The notes: a model not told the origin generated them from the letters alone. Numbered from the stretch's first letter, positions 26,435 through 37,197 are shown. The stretch is 64,000 nucleotides of DNA from Aristolochia californica (GCA_029961685.1 JARWKL010000008.1:16773981-16837980), one strand, 5' to 3'. Program-made: numbers and translations.

Positions 26435-26988
26435 AGATAATATTATGTTATCTAAAAGGAGCTCCAGGAAGAGGATTGTTGTATAAAAAACATGGGCACT
26501 TCAACATAGAAGGCTTCCCAAATGCAGATTGGGCTAGATCTCATGATGATAGAAAATCTACATCAGGATATTGTAATCTGGTTGGGGGAAACTTGGTTAC
26601 ATGGAAAAGTAAGAAGCAAAATATGGTTGCAAGATCTAGCACCGAAGTAGAATACAGAGCTATGGCCCATACCGTTAGTGAATTTTTATGGATCAGGACC
26701 CTTCTTACTGAACTAGGTTTTTATAAAAAGGGATCCATGAATCTGCATTGTGATAATCAAATAGCCATTCATATCAGTTCAAATCTAGTTTTTCATGAAA
26801 GAACTAAACATATTGAGGTGGATTGTCATTTTATACGGGAGAAGTTTCAAGCAGGAATAATCTCTCTCAAACATGTGTCATCTCAAGAGCAAGTAGCTGA
26901 TATTCTCACTAAACCCGTTACATCTAAAATCCTATCGTTTATATGTGGCAAGCTGGGTATTTATGATGTTTTTTCTCCTCCAGCTTGA
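26435..26988 (+). pseudogene. Copia A RNase H (open frame)
   Basis: The frame 26476-26988 (170 codons) covers copia RNase H: FPNADWARSHDDRKSTSGYC, LVTWKSKKQNMVARSSTEVEYRAM, LHCDNQIAIHISSN, HERTKHIEVDCHFIRE and VADILTKPV, ending FSPPA-stop. Acids expected for catalysis are visible (D of NADWA, E of EVEYRA, D of HCDNQ). It is separated from RT by the deletion and a stop at about 26432. The domain degrades the RNA of the RNA:DNA hybrid. It ends 7 bp before the LTR, with the polypurine tract between. Confidence 0.9.
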
Positions 26989-26995
26989 GTGGGAG

Positions 26996-27377
26996 TGTTG
27001 GAAGATGGGCTCAAGCCCACGAGCTCAAGACACACGTCAAAGGAGTGGCATATGTGTAAAATATGATACTTTCCATAATGATGGCATAGAAGTGTAAATA
27101 TGTGTTCCTTTTATGTCTTTTGTTTTATCAAGTTGTAGCCCTAAGGGCATTGTAAAACTATAAATAAAGGTATTGGCTAAGAGGTAGGACATTGAAGCAC
27201 TCTCCTCTCTTTCCACAAATTCGTCCAACCCTCATTTTTCTTTTTGACGCAACCCTCTTCTCCCTTAATCCAAACTCTCTCCTTCCACGTTCTTCTTCTT
27301 CTCTTCTCCTTCTCTCTTCTTCTTCTTCTTCTTTCTTGTCGATCTAAAGTTCCTTTCATGAGATCCTAAATTCTACA
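26996..27377 (+). repeat. Copia A 3' LTR (382 bp)
   Basis: Starts TGTTGGAAGATGGGCTC right after the purine-rich CTTGAGTGGGAG tract and ends CCTAAATTCTACA. A TATA-like AACTATAAATAAAGG lies at about 27155, followed by a long pyrimidine stretch (27230-27335). It has the same LTR type as copia B: both share the start, the ACTATAAATA box, ACAAATTCGTCC/CAAATTCGTCC and the GATCCTAAAT end. Confidence 0.9.
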
Positions 27378-28270
27378 CTTCCGATATTGAGAAAACATCA
27401 TTCCGTACTCACCATGGACATTTCGAGTTTGTGGTGATGCCACTCGGATGCACCTTCCACATTTCAAGCTTTGATGAATGAGGTATTCCATGGCTTTCAC
27501 CAAAAGTTTGTGTTAGTCTTCTTTGGAAATATTTTGATTTACAACATATCAAGGGACAAGCATTTGGAAGACTTACAACTTGTTTTCCAACTTCTCCGAA
27601 CACATCACCTCTACTTGAAATGCTCTAAATATTCATTTGGGGAACCCCCAGTTCTTGGCCACATAATCTCAGTAAAGGGTGTAATAGTGGACCTAGAAAA
27701 AATTATAGTAGTCACCAATTGCCCACAACCGTACAACATTTCAGCCTTAAGAGGATTTTAGGGGTTAGTGGGATATTATCGGAAGTTCATAAAAAAGTTA
27801 TGGAACGTTGGCCATTCCCTTGACCAGTCTTCTCAAACGTAATGCCTTCAATTGGAGCGATGCGGCTATAGACTCTTTCAATGCACTCAAATAGGCTTGA
27901 GCACCCCAATCCTGCAATCGCAAGACTTTGAGGCCTTATTTTTGGTTGAGTGTGATGCTTCCGGGGGAGGTATTGGGGTGGTTCTACAACAAACTCAGCA
28001 TCCCATTGCATATTTGGCCCCAAATTAGTGGCACATCACCAGAAGTTAATTGGTTTGGCCAAAGCTGTTCAACATTGGTGGCCATACTTGCGGGGACGCA
28101 CCTTCCTCATCCGCACTGATCATTACAGCCTCAAAATTTTTACTGGAGCAATGCATCTCTACTTCTCTACAACGGCATTAGAATAGAAAATTAATGGGAT
28201 TTGACTTTATGATGAAATATAAGTCGGGCAAATAGAATAAGGTGGTTGACGCCTTATCCCGACGTCTGGA
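27378..28270 (+). pseudogene. Chromovirus Q reverse transcriptase and RNase H remnant
   Basis: RT motifs: DIEKTSFRTHHGHFEFVVMP at 27384-27443, then a shift to STFQALMNEVF and the frame 27471-27761. The catalytic box, normally FFDDILIY, reads FFGNILIY (residues 17-24), so both catalytic aspartates are lost. GHIISVKGV, LRGF-stop-GLVGYYRKF and the RNase H pieces (IGVVLQQTQHPIAY near 27970, TDHYSLK near 28118, VVDALSRR near 28240) follow in different frames. The enzyme is dead by both substitution and frame loss. Confidence 0.88.
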
Positions 28271-28364
28271 CGAACAACACAAATTATATGCAATTAGTCA
28301 GCCAAAGTCTCTCCTTTTAGACTCCATTAAAGAGAACCATTAGACTACTCTAGCACTCCAAGAG

Positions 28365-29568
28365 TTGTCTCACAAGATTACGGCAAGGACAACGGACTCC
28401 AAGTGGGCTATCCGGAACAACATTATAATGTATGACAATCATATCTATTTACAACACTCCTTTTCCTTGATTGTAGTAATTTTATCCACTTATCATGATA
28501 ACACTCGTGAGGGTGTTCAAACGACGTTGCATCGGATTAGGGCCAATTTTTTCTTGCAGATTTCGTGACCTCGTGTCATGTATGCCAATGTGACAAGGCC
28601 AAACATTTATCACCAATTGGCATCCTTCAACCACTAATCCTTCCCACACAGGTTTGGGTTGATCTTTCCATGGACTTCATTGATGGCCTCCCCAAAACTT
28701 ATGGGAAATCCGTCCTATTTGTGGTAGTTGAAAATTTTTCAAAGTACTCTCACTTTATTCCATTGGCTCATCCTTATAGGGCTTCCAGAGTAGCTCAAGT
28801 GTTTTTAGAAAATATTGTTATTTTGCAAGCATTCCAGAGTCCATCATGAGTGATCATGATGCAGTCTTTACCTGCCACTTTTGGAGAGGGCTTTTCCAAT
28901 TATGCGGTACCAAACTCAACTTTTCATCTTCTTTTCATCCTCAATCCAATGGCCAGACTGAGGTTGTTAACCGTACGGTGGAAATATATTTACTGTGCTT
29001 TGTGGGTGACCGCCCTAAACGATGGTTCGAATGGCTTCCCTGGGCAAAATATTGCTACAATACATTTTTTCATACAACTTTGCAAGCTACCCATTTCAAG
29101 GTTCTCTATGGCAGGGATCTTCTACGATTATTTTCATATATTGGCTCCACCAGAGTTGAATCTCTTGACCAGGCATTGCTGGACCATGATCAAGTACTCC
29201 AAGATGCTACCCAACATCTCAAGAAAGCTTAGACTTGGATGAAGGAATACTATGACAAGGGGCACAAAGATGTTGCTTACAACCCAGGTGATTATGTGTG
29301 GCTCCACCTCCAACCCTACCATCAACATTCCATTGTTGGCCCCCACCACAAGCTATCACCCAAATTTTTTGGGCCCCTCTCGGTTATCCAAGGCATCGGC
29401 CAGGTGGCTTACCAGCTTCAGCTTCCACCACACTCTCAACTTCATAATGCCTTTCATGTGTCACTCCTCAAACCATTCAAGTGTACAACTCCACCTCCAC
29501 CTCCGTTCTTACCTCCAATGATAGAGGGGCATGTTATCCTCTCTCCAGCCACAATTTTGCAAGCCTGA
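28365..29568 (+). pseudogene. Chromovirus Q integrase (frameshifted, triad retained)
   Basis: The zinc-binding part spans the end of 28365-28568 (H in TYHDN and LHRI) and the start of 28565-28849 (C4-x2-C7 in CHVCQC). The core continues with VDLSMDFIDGLP (D37), then after a frame change SDHDAVFT and NGQTEVVNRT in 28846-29232. There D3 and E39 are separated by 35 residues, the DD35E spacing. The C-terminal part (MKEYYDKGHKDVAYNPGDYVWL..., LSPKFFGP, GQVAYQLQLP, HNAFHVSLLKP) lies at 29239-29568 and ends in a TGA. The triad is intact but spread over separate frames. Confidence 0.9.
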
Positions 29569-29708
29569 CAAATTCATAATAGGTGGGAGGTTCTCATCCA
29601 GTGGGCTAACACATATGAAGCATCTGCAACATGGGAAGATCTGGAGACATTCCGCCAAGCCTACCTTACCTTTGAGCTTGAGGACAAGTTCTTTCTCCAA
29701 GGGGAGTA
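29569..29708 (+). pseudogene. Chromovirus Q chromodomain remnant
   Basis: In the same frame as the integrase tail, just past its premature TGA, the sequence reads RWEVLIQWANTYEASATWED and then LETFRQAYLTFELEDKF, ending LQGE-stop at 29708. This is the plant chromovirus chromodomain pattern, thought to steer integration to heterochromatin. The purine tract AAGGGGAGTAA and the LTR follow at once. Confidence 0.85.
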
Positions 29709-29709
29709 A

Positions 29710-30193
29710 TGTTATGGACTCAATAGTAGGCCGAGTCATTCAAAAGCGCCACGGCTAAGCCATTTAGTTATTCAGTTAATTGCTTTTCTTTCAATTTGTT
29801 TTTACTTCATTTTTATTTCAATTGATGAATTAGTATGTTGTAGGGGCATTATTGTAATTATTTTTCTTGAACTCTTGTTGGCACAAAACCTACTTAGGGG
29901 GGAAAGAGGAATGGGAAAAGACAAGTCTGATTTTAGCCTAAATTGGGATTTGGAGTTCTCCTCAATGAGCTCTAGGGTTGGAGTTCTCCTCAATGAGCTC
30001 TAGGGTTGGAGTTCTCCTCATCTAACCCAAAGGTCTAGATTCCCTTACGAATCTGATTTTCTTCACTTTTCTTCTTTCTCTTTTCCATTTTCCAAAACCA
30101 ATAGTGACCTTAACAGTGCAGAACTCATCCCCAAAACTCTGGATTACCCTTTCCAGTACCATGTTACAAGATCCATGACTCGGGACTGTAACA
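29710..30193 (+). repeat. Chromovirus Q 3' LTR (484 bp)
   Basis: Begins TGTTATGGACTC and ends GGGACTGTAACA, giving short inverted ends (TGTTA/TAACA). It contains a 28-bp tandem repeat at 29952-30019. Its end abuts copia B gag. No 5' LTR partner is present in the window. Confidence 0.85.
29952..30019. repeat. 28-bp tandem repeat, about 2.4 copies
   Basis: The unit GGAGTTCTCCTCAATGAGCT plus CTAGGGTT starts at 29952 and 29980 (identical copies), with a partial third copy at 30008. It lies inside the Q LTR. Confidence 0.95.
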
Positions 30194-31140
30194 GTTTCTC
30201 AAATTACTTAAGTTGAGATCAGTCGGTTAAGAGATTTCTTATCACTAGAGATCTCTTAGGACATTTGGCTAAACCCTCTCCACCCATAGATGAAGTTGAT
30301 AATTTCTATATTAAATGGCTCAAGAATGACACAATTGTCATTAGTTGGCTAATTGACAACAAGGAGAAAACTATATGATGTGTTTAATAACATGTTTATT
30401 ACTAAATAAGAAGAAAACTTGCTTGAGTTCTTGGCTAGGTTTAGAGGGCTGATTAATGAGTGGGAAATTTTCTCAAACCTAGTCCATTGATATATCGGTT
30501 CAAGAAAAGTAATGGGAGGCCTTAGCAGTCGCTATTTATTTGTCAAATATCAAGCCATTTCTTGAAGTGGAAAAATCCCAACTCCTTAGCTCCTCCACAT
30601 TTTCATCTTTTGATGACATAAGTGAAATATTACTTCAAATACGAGATCCTTCCTCCACATCTCTAACTAACGTATCATCTACTATGTACTCAAGAAATAG
30701 GGGTAAATCTTCTACCACCCGATGGCACGGTAGAAATTATAGAGGAGGCCAAGCAAGAGGTGGTAGAAGTGGCTCAGGTCCTTCAAGGTTAGACAAATGT
30801 GTCTGCACTCACTATGGTGGAGTAACCATCTGGAGGATACCTATTGGAAGCTTCATGGCAAACCGGACTAGGTCATTGCCAACCAAGCCTCGGTTCAAAA
30901 TGAGAATAGTTCTACCCAATCTAAGTCACAAAGAGGAAAGAAGACTATCACCGATGATGATTATGATATCTTATAAAGGATAAAAACTTTGATGGTATCC
31001 CCTCCATCTTTTTTTGCATCTTCAACTACTACTACTGCCACTGCTTTGGGTATAATCTCTCCCAATTCATCCTCTTTATCTTGGATCATCGACTCAGGGC
31101 CTCCGAGCATCTTATAGGTAGTAAGAGTCTATTAAATTTC
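30194..31140 (+). pseudogene. Copia B gag and protease remnant
   Basis: Gag-like phrases such as DNFYIKWLKNDTIVISWLI (30295-30355) are interrupted by stops. The 30540-30983 frame covers the gag C-terminal half, with a basic Gly/Arg stretch (GRNYRGGQARGGRSGSG) before a decayed zinc knuckle: KCVCTHYGG is followed, in another frame, by the WKLHGKP segment also seen in copia A. The protease motif SWIIDS-G is frameshifted near 31096 (one base short before GPPSEHL, i.e. GASEHL). Not functional. Confidence 0.8.
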
Positions 31141-31439
31141 CTATAGCCATGTCTACCAAATAATTTTTTTACCATGGTTAATGGATCCATAACCAAAGTT
31201 CTTGGGAAGGGATCCTCCTCTGTTACACCATCCCTTCCGCTTACTTATGTCCTATTTGTCCCTCAATTTCCCTTAAATTTTTTTATTTGTTAGCCAGTAA
31301 ACAAAATGTTTTTAATTGCTCCATAACCTTCTCACCTTCTTCATGTGTTTTCCAGGATCTCACAACTAATCACATGATGGTGGCGGCCATGAACAAAGGA
31401 GCATTTATTACTTAAACTCTCTTCCACTCACTATGATTG

Positions 31440-32545
31440 CCACTTCTTGGACAAAGGCAAGGTTGTGACACAACCGGTTTGGTCATCCATCAGTAGCATC
31501 GCTTCAGCAGTTATTTTCATCTTTAAAAACTTTATCAAATTTCAATTGTTAAGTCTATCAATTGAGCAAACACCAGAGGACAACATATTCTCCTCGAAAT
31601 AAACTTAAAGGTGTTGCTCCCTTTTCATTAATTCATTCAAATATATGGGGGCCCTTAAATGTCTCGAACATATCTCAAGTTAAATATTTTATCACCTTTG
31701 TTGATGACTTCACTAGAGTAACATGGCAATTTTTGTTTAAAGAACGATCTGAATTTTTTTCCATATTTAACTCCTTTCATGTTATGGTGTCTTCACAATT
31801 TGGAAAACAAATACAATTTTTTCGATTGAATAATGCCAAAAGTACCTATCTAGCGAATTTCAATCCTTTTTGTCATGATAGTGGTATTATTCATCAAACT
31901 TTGTGCCTAAGCCCCTCAAAAAAATGGTGTAACTGAAAGAAAAAACTGAAAACTTCTTGAGGTAGCCGGTGGCTTACTCTACTCTATGAAGGTTCTATAC
32001 TATTACTAGCCTCATGCCATTCTTACAATCTACTTCTTTATTAATAGGCTACCTTCTTTAGTTCTTAGCCATAAATCCCTATACTCGTTATTTTTTTTCA
32101 GATGAAGACCCATACTCACTTTGTTTGAAGGTCTTTGGTTGCACATGCTTTGTCCATATCACATCCTCTCCAAAGAGTTAGCTTGAGCCTAAGTCTCTAA
32201 AGTGTATCTTTTTGGGCTACTCTCGTACCCAAAAAAGGTTATGTCTATTATAATCCTTATCTTTAGAAGTTAATTGTCTCTAATAAGTTCACCTTTTTCG
32301 AGGACACATCTTTTTATATCTCAAAAGATGCACCTCCGGGTCTTTCATTAGTACAGGAAACTTTGAAGCCCGTTGTGGCACTTGATGCAGATCTACTTCA
32401 GCCCCCTGAAGACTCAGCCAACACCACACTCATGAAGTTTATAGATCCGTCTGAGGTAAGTCAGCCTTCTCCTATTGTATTTGGCCCACAATTTGATATT
32501 TGGCCCATAGCTTTGCGGAAGGAGCCTCAGACTTGCAGCAGGCCC
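31440..32545 (+). pseudogene. Copia B integrase remnant (catalytic aspartates lost)
   Basis: HNRFGHPSVASL near 31466 marks the zinc domain. The 31562-31936 frame reads SLIHSNIWGPLNVSNISQVKY and FITFVDDFTRVTW, followed by FRLNNAKS. Compared with copia A (HFDVWGP, RSDNAKEY) both catalytic Asp positions are Asn, so the integrase is inactive apart from its stops. Later segments (VFGCTCFVH-like at about 32130, FLGYS-like near 32210) lie in mixed frames. The linker 32363-32545 (VALDADLLQPPEDS...) runs into the solo LTR. Confidence 0.85.
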
Positions 32546-32550
32546 TCCAC

Positions 32551-32928
32551 TGTTAAGTTGTGGAGCTTAATCAATGCCTTACACTGAGTCGGTACGTGGC
32601 CCACTAATCTTTCCCTCTTGTATTGCGGTGGCCCTAATTTTTCTTTTATATTTGATGGCACCACTATTAGGGTTTTATCATCATTTTGGAGAATCATATG
32701 TGGTGGCCTGAGAGAGGTTAGATAAAAACACCTATGAGTGTGTGCAATTTCTCTTGTAAACAATTTCATCTTGATAGTGAATTACTACAGTGGCGAAAGA
32801 CAAGACATAGTCTCACCTTGAGGCGAACCTGTGTAAATCTTGTCGTATTTTTTTGCTTGTTTATTTTTATTCTTTGATTATTATTGTTGCTCACGATAGT
32901 TTGGAATTAGGGCGTCTAATTTCTAACA
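32551..32928 (+). repeat. Solo LTR (S family, 378 bp) with 5-bp TSD TCCAC
   Basis: Starts TGTTAAGTTGTGGAGC and ends GGGCGTCTAATTTCTAACA. TCCAC occurs immediately before (32546-32550) and after (32929-32933), a clean target-site duplication. Removing the LTR and one TSD copy rejoins copia B sequence. The LTR belongs to the family of copia G (44899-45149): both share CTCACCTTGAGG, CCTGTxTAAATCTTG and AGGGCGTCTAATT. A solo LTR arises when the two LTRs of an inserted element recombine. Confidence 0.95.
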
Positions 32929-32933
32929 TCCAC

Positions 32934-33197
32934 TTCTCATCCTATATCAAAAAAATTTTCTCACCATCAATTGTTTTCTTCATGCTATTAGTTTCTTGCA
33001 TCTATTTCTTCATCTCTGTTCCATAGTCCTATCAGGAGGCTTTGAGACATCTAGGATGGAAGGTAGCCATGGAATAAGAAATGCATGCCTTGTATGAAAA
33101 TCAAACTTGGGTCCTTTTTCCCCTTCCTCTTGGAAAGAAACTAGTGGGCTATAAATGGGTTTTTACTATCAAACACATTCTAGATGGTTATGTTGCT
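32934..33197 (+). pseudogene. Copia B reverse transcriptase, N-terminal part
   Basis: YQEALRHLGWKVAME-stop-EMHALYENQTW at about 33029-33110 and LGKKLVGYKWVFTIKH at 33130-33180 match the start of copia RT. An in-frame TAA replaces the residue after ME. The frame is cut after DGYVA by the left LTR of element C and continues at 35856. Confidence 0.88.
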
Positions 33198-33257
33198 TGT
33201 TCTATTGAAAGATGGGCCCAAGTCCACATGAACAAGGAAGGCCGACATATCCAAGTT

Positions 33258-33595
33258 TGTTGGAAGATGGGCCCAAGCCCATAAGATATTGACTCACCAT
33301 GATCACTTGAGGTGGCATAAGAAGTCTTACATACCCAAAATTATTATGGAAGTAGATCTCATAGAAGAGTTTCAGTTTAAAGGTTTTTTAGTTATGTTAG
33401 TCTTCTATTTATATTGAGTTATTTAATTATGCTAGGGCTTATCTTTATCTTTAAGTGTTAGAGTTTGGGTGTAATTGGGACAAAGGTAGTTTAATTGTAA
33501 TTGGACTCTATTACCTTCCTCTATCATAAATAGAGTTTCATGTACTCTGATTATAATAAGTCAATGAAGTATTTCTCTTTTCCATAAATTCAACA
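33258..33595 (+). repeat. Element C 5' LTR (338 bp core)
   Basis: Begins TGTTGGAAGATGGGCCC and ends CCATAAATTCAACA. The 60 bp just upstream (33198-33257) reads TGTTCTATTGAAAGATGGGC... and matches the first 60 bp of the element D LTR, so the true LTR may start at 33198 and the 3' copy may have lost this part. The ATAAATAGAG box at about 33528 is a likely TATA region. Confidence 0.8.
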
Positions 33596-33607
33596 TGGTA
33601 TTGACTC
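33596..33607 (+). other. Element C primer-binding site (decayed)
   Basis: TGGTATTGACTC follows the LTR directly. The first six bases match the iMet site and the rest has mutated. Confidence 0.6.
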
Positions 33608-34949
33608 AATCAACCCACAAAGATAATGAGATCCTTTTCTGATCTATTATCTCTAGCTATTTAGGTTCGTATTTATCTTTTTTTGTCTCTTTTCAATCCC
33701 TATACCATTTGTTTCCTTTGAATTTTTACCTTTATACTAAGCTTTTAAGATTGCATATTATATATGGACAGAAAGATATTCGAGTCTAATTTCCAAGGAA
33801 AAGTTATTTTTTCCAACCAGAGTTATCTACAAATAGAAATTGATATTTGAAGCATCCAAGGTCGGGTTACAAAAGAGGTTCGAGCAGTAGCAAAAAGCTT
33901 CAACTTCTAAGCAATTTAATGCTATTAAGAATGAAACTTTATATGGATAATTACATATCAGAAGAAATATCTCTAAATCTATTTTCTTAACTATTAAACC
34001 CATTCTTTATCTGAGTTTTTTATACAGAGACATTGATCTTGGAAGATTCAATGGTCATGTTGGAAAAAGGGGAAAGAATACTTAGTTCAGCCAAATTACA
34101 AAGACCCAAATCTATCAGATTATATATATCAATATAAGTATATTTTATGAAGAAAAATTATACTTGGATGAAATTTATTTAAGTCTAGTTTCATAAGGAG
34201 AAATTTTCATGCCAATCTGATCTATATTTAAAGATATATTCTCATTGGAAGAATCAAAGGTCATGCCGATATCCTGTTGCATTGAAAAATCCGAGTTTAA
34301 GCCGAATGTTTTGCATCAATTTTTGAGTTTCTATTATTGAGCAACCATATCACTACCATACTACATCTATGTTATTTGGTTCAAGCTGGGATCACTGTCA
34401 TTACCTCCCAGCTTGAGGGGGAGAAGTAGAAGTACAAGAAAGAGGTATTTTATTCCATATGTTGTGATAAGTATTATGTGATCAAAATATTCAAGAAAGG
34501 GAGAGCACAAAAAAACATTGAACACCAAGAATCCTAACTTGCAATAATAATTGTATTAATTATTGGTGATATCTTAATTGGCTCGACTCGATTCTTTTTC
34601 TCCAGCTGGATTATTATTTTGAAGTATTGACAACATATATTCGGTGCAACTACTCGCATTGGATTATTTAATGGGTTATTTTACAATGATTTTTATTATT
34701 TTGGTTTGTGTTATATTGGCCCAGCCTATTTCAGCTGCAACTATTGTGTCTCTTTGGATGAGACGTTATTATTGAAGAAGTGATGACCTCAGCATCCTAT
34801 CTTCCTCTTTACCCATTACCCATTGGTTATTTGGCAGCCTTTCTCCTACCAGCTGTTATTTGACTTTGACATACCTCTATGGGTCAATCTCCCACGTGTT
34901 GCTTTAGTTGGGAGTTAAGTCCATCATGGTTGGGTGTTTTATGACCATT

Positions 34950-34989
<40 letters not shown>

Positions 34990-35501
34990 CCATGGGTCTT
35001 TTATTTTTGCCTTGTGAATGACAAACATTACCCACTTATGACGTCTTTTATTGCTATCTTGTGAATGACAGTCATTTATCATGTATCACACCTTTTATAG
35101 ACGTCTTGTGAATGACAAGTATTTGTCATCCATTTCTACCTATGAGAGTTGGTGCCCGGGTTGGGACACTATGATGGAGGAGTTTATTACTACATATATG
35201 TTATCCCCCTTTATTGGCATTTATTAATCCTACCACTTGAGTGTCGTTGTCCTGTTGAGGGAAACGGTGATGCAGGAGTTTTATTACACTTCTGAGCATT
35301 GCGTATAGACAATGTCAAACGGCTTGGAGTGATTTTAATCTCACTTATCTTATGCCAGCTCAGCTTCATGGAAGAGACCACTAGCATGAGGGGGAGCATT
35401 GGAAGATATGGAGGACTGCCATTTTTACAAGACGATCTTATACATAATTTGTAGCAAGCTGGGAGTTCATGATGTTCTCTCACCCCCACCTTGAGGGGAA
35501 G
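33608..35501 (+). other. Element C non-coding interior
   Basis: No protein-like frame. It holds three copies of the shared module (33820-33863, 34021-34060, 34217-34270; pattern AGAGAnATyGATaTTgGAAG...AAGGTCATG), a (TA)15 tract at 34957-34986, and three repeats of CTTGTGAATGACA (near 35010, 35055 and 35105). It ends with the purine tract CCTTGAGGGGAAG. Confidence 0.75.
34957..34986. repeat. (TA)15 microsatellite
   Basis: Uninterrupted TA dinucleotides within element C. Confidence 0.98.
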
Positions 35502-35855
35502 TTTTGGAAGATGGGCCAAAACCCATAAGATATGGACCCACCATGATCACACAAGCTGGTGAGACCCACCGTGATCATGTGAGGTGGCATAAGAAGTCTT
35601 ACACAATAAGAAGTCTTACAAACCTAGAATTATTATGGAAGTAGGTCTCACACAAGAGTTTCAATTTAAAGATTTTTTAGTCATGTTAGTTTTTTTTAAT
35701 ATTGTGTTATTTAATTATTCTAGGACTTATCTTTAAGTGTTAGAGTTTGGGTGTAATTGGGATAAATGTAGTTTAATTGTAAATGGACTTTACTTCCTTC
35801 ATGTACTTTGATTATAATAAGTCAATAAAGTATTTCTCTTTCCATAAATTCAACA
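35502..35855 (+). repeat. Element C 3' LTR (354 bp)
   Basis: Begins TTTTGGAAGATGGGCC (TG start mutated to TT) after CCTTGAGGGGAAG and ends CCATAAATTCAACA. Relative to the 5' LTR it carries small insertions, including a second GGTGAGACCCACCGTGATC-type segment near 35550. Confidence 0.85.
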
Positions 35856-36705
35856 CGCCTCAAAGACCGACTCATTTCCAAGACATACGCTCAATGTTAT
35901 GGAGTGGTTTATGGGAAAAAAATTTCTCTAGTTCCTAAATTAAGCTCAATACACATCTTATAATCTCTGGTTACTAATTCCACTTGGGCAATATTTCAGA
36001 TGTCAAAAAAAACAAATTTGAATGGGGACATAAAAGAAGAGATGTATATGCACCACCCATTTGGTTTTGTGGTTGAGGTAGAGTCGGTATACAAATTGAG
36101 AAAGTCTTTCAGTGGCCTTAAATAGTCTCCTCAGGCTTGGTTTGCAAAATTTTAGCCAAGCAATGTTATGGTATGGATTCAACCGGTGCTCAATAGATCA
36201 TTTTGCTTTTATCAAAAATACCTCAAATGGAAAAGTATTACTAGTAGTTTATGTGGATGATATCATCTTAACTGGTAGTGATGAGGACAACATCAAAGAT
36301 GTCAAAGAAAGTATTTACCAAGAATTTTAAACAAAGGATCTTGGACTTCTAAAATATTTTCTAGGAATAGAGGTGTACCAATCAAAGCATGGGATCATAT
36401 TATCTCAGAGAAAGTATATCATGGACCTACTAGAGGACACATGGATGGGGAGTCGACCTATTGACACTCCAATGGATGCTAAAGCAAAACTATGTGCAAG
36501 CTCTAGCGAAGATGTTGATATAGGTAAATATCAGAGGCTTGTGGGAAAGTTTATTTACCTCATAGTGACCAGACCAGTTATATCATATGCAGTAAGTGTG
36601 GTGAGTCAATATACGGATAAACCACAACTTACCCATTGTCAAGCCTTGGAGAGGATACAAAGATATTTCAAAGGAGCTCCAAGAAAAAGGGCTTCTCTAT
36701 AAGAA
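35856..36705 (+). pseudogene. Copia B reverse transcriptase, C-terminal part
   Basis: Resumes with RLKDRLISKTYAQCYGV at 35857. The region around NGDIKEEMYMHHPFGFVVE lies at about 36018. The 36112-36330 frame includes the RT segment with YVDDIILTG (acids at residues 49-50), and a TAA at 36328 replaces the residue after YQEF. The 36373-36702 frame reads YQSKHGIILSQRKYIMDLL, DTPMDAKAKL, YQRLVGKFIYL and SYAVSVVSQY. This is the full motif set that copia A has partly deleted. The YVDD box is intact but the frame is broken at several points. Confidence 0.9.
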
Positions 36706-37197
36706 TCATGGCCATTTCAACATAGAAGGTTTCTCATCTATAGATTGAGCTGGATCACCTAATGACAAGAAATCCACTTCAGGGTATTGTACCTTAGTTG
36801 GAGCTAACCTGGTTACATAGAGAAGCAAAAAGTAAAATGTTGTTGCAAGCTCTAGTGCAGAAGCAGAGTAAATAAGTAAGGCCCAAACAGAGCTTCTATG
36901 GATCAAATTTCTTCTAACTAAATCCTGATTCTATAAAGGAGCTTCTATGGAATTATATTGCGACAACTTGGTAGTCATTCATATCACTTCAAATCCTATC
37001 TTCCAGGAGAGGATAAACCACATTGAGGTAGACTGCCACTTTATTCAGGAAACATTTCAGGCTGGAATCTTATATCTCAGACATGTTCCATCACAAGGGC
37101 AGGTGGCAAACATTCTTACGAAATCAGTCACACTCAAGATCTCAACCACTATATGTGGCAAATTGGATATCAATGATGTTTTCTCTCCACTAGCTTG
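36706..37197 (+). pseudogene. Copia B RNase H remnant
   Basis: HFNIEGFSSID-stop, KKSTSGYCTLVGANLVT-stop and VVASSSAEAE-stop show an RNase H interrupted by several stops. The open 36947-37198 part reads MELYCDNLVVIHITSNPIF, INHIEVDCHFIQE and VANILTKSV, ending FSPLA-stop. The polypurine tract CTTGAGGGGGAG and the LTR follow. Confidence 0.9.

Larger units (their letters stand above)
23686..27377 (+). mobile_element. Copia A: 5'-truncated Ty1/copia retrotransposon with 3' LTR
   Basis: Domain order is gag zinc knuckle, protease, integrase, reverse transcriptase, RNase H, polypurine tract and 3' LTR, which is the Ty1/copia order. The 5' LTR and most of gag are absent: homology starts abruptly at the end of the TRIM-like element. 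The 3' LTR ends exactly where chromovirus Q reverse transcriptase begins, so A most likely inserted into Q and a later event removed the left part of both. It shares its LTR type and protein sequence with copia B. Defective through several frameshifts, stops and an internal deletion in RT. Confidence 0.93.
27378..30193 (+). mobile_element. Chromovirus Q: 5'-truncated Ty3/gypsy element with 3' LTR
   Basis: Domain order RT, RNase H, integrase, chromodomain, polypurine tract and LTR is that of plant Ty3/gypsy chromoviruses. It starts mid-RT at the edge of the copia A LTR and ends at its own LTR end. Immediately downstream is copia B gag, so Q most likely inserted into B. Many stops and frameshifts. 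Confidence 0.9.
33198..35855 (+). mobile_element. Element C: non-autonomous LTR retrotransposon inserted in copia B RT
   Basis: LTR, primer-binding site, about 1.9 kb of non-coding interior, polypurine tract and LTR. It has the same family structure as element D: they share the LTR body (TTAGAGTTTGGGTGTAATTGG, TCCATAAATTCAACA), the internal module and the 3' part (CCTACCACTTGAGxGTC, GTCCTGT). No gag or pol frame is present. The last ~90 bp before the 3' LTR (GCAAGCTGGGAGTTCATGATGTTCTCTC) is a decayed copia RNase H C-terminus, matching GCAAGCTGGGTATTTATGATG in copia A. No clear TSD (flanks TTGCT and CGCCT). Confidence 0.85.

Noticed and set aside
27177..27359. Arg/Lys/Glu-rich minus frame in the copia A LTR
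   Set aside because: It is the shadow of the CT-rich LTR leader; low complexity and not conserved in copia B.
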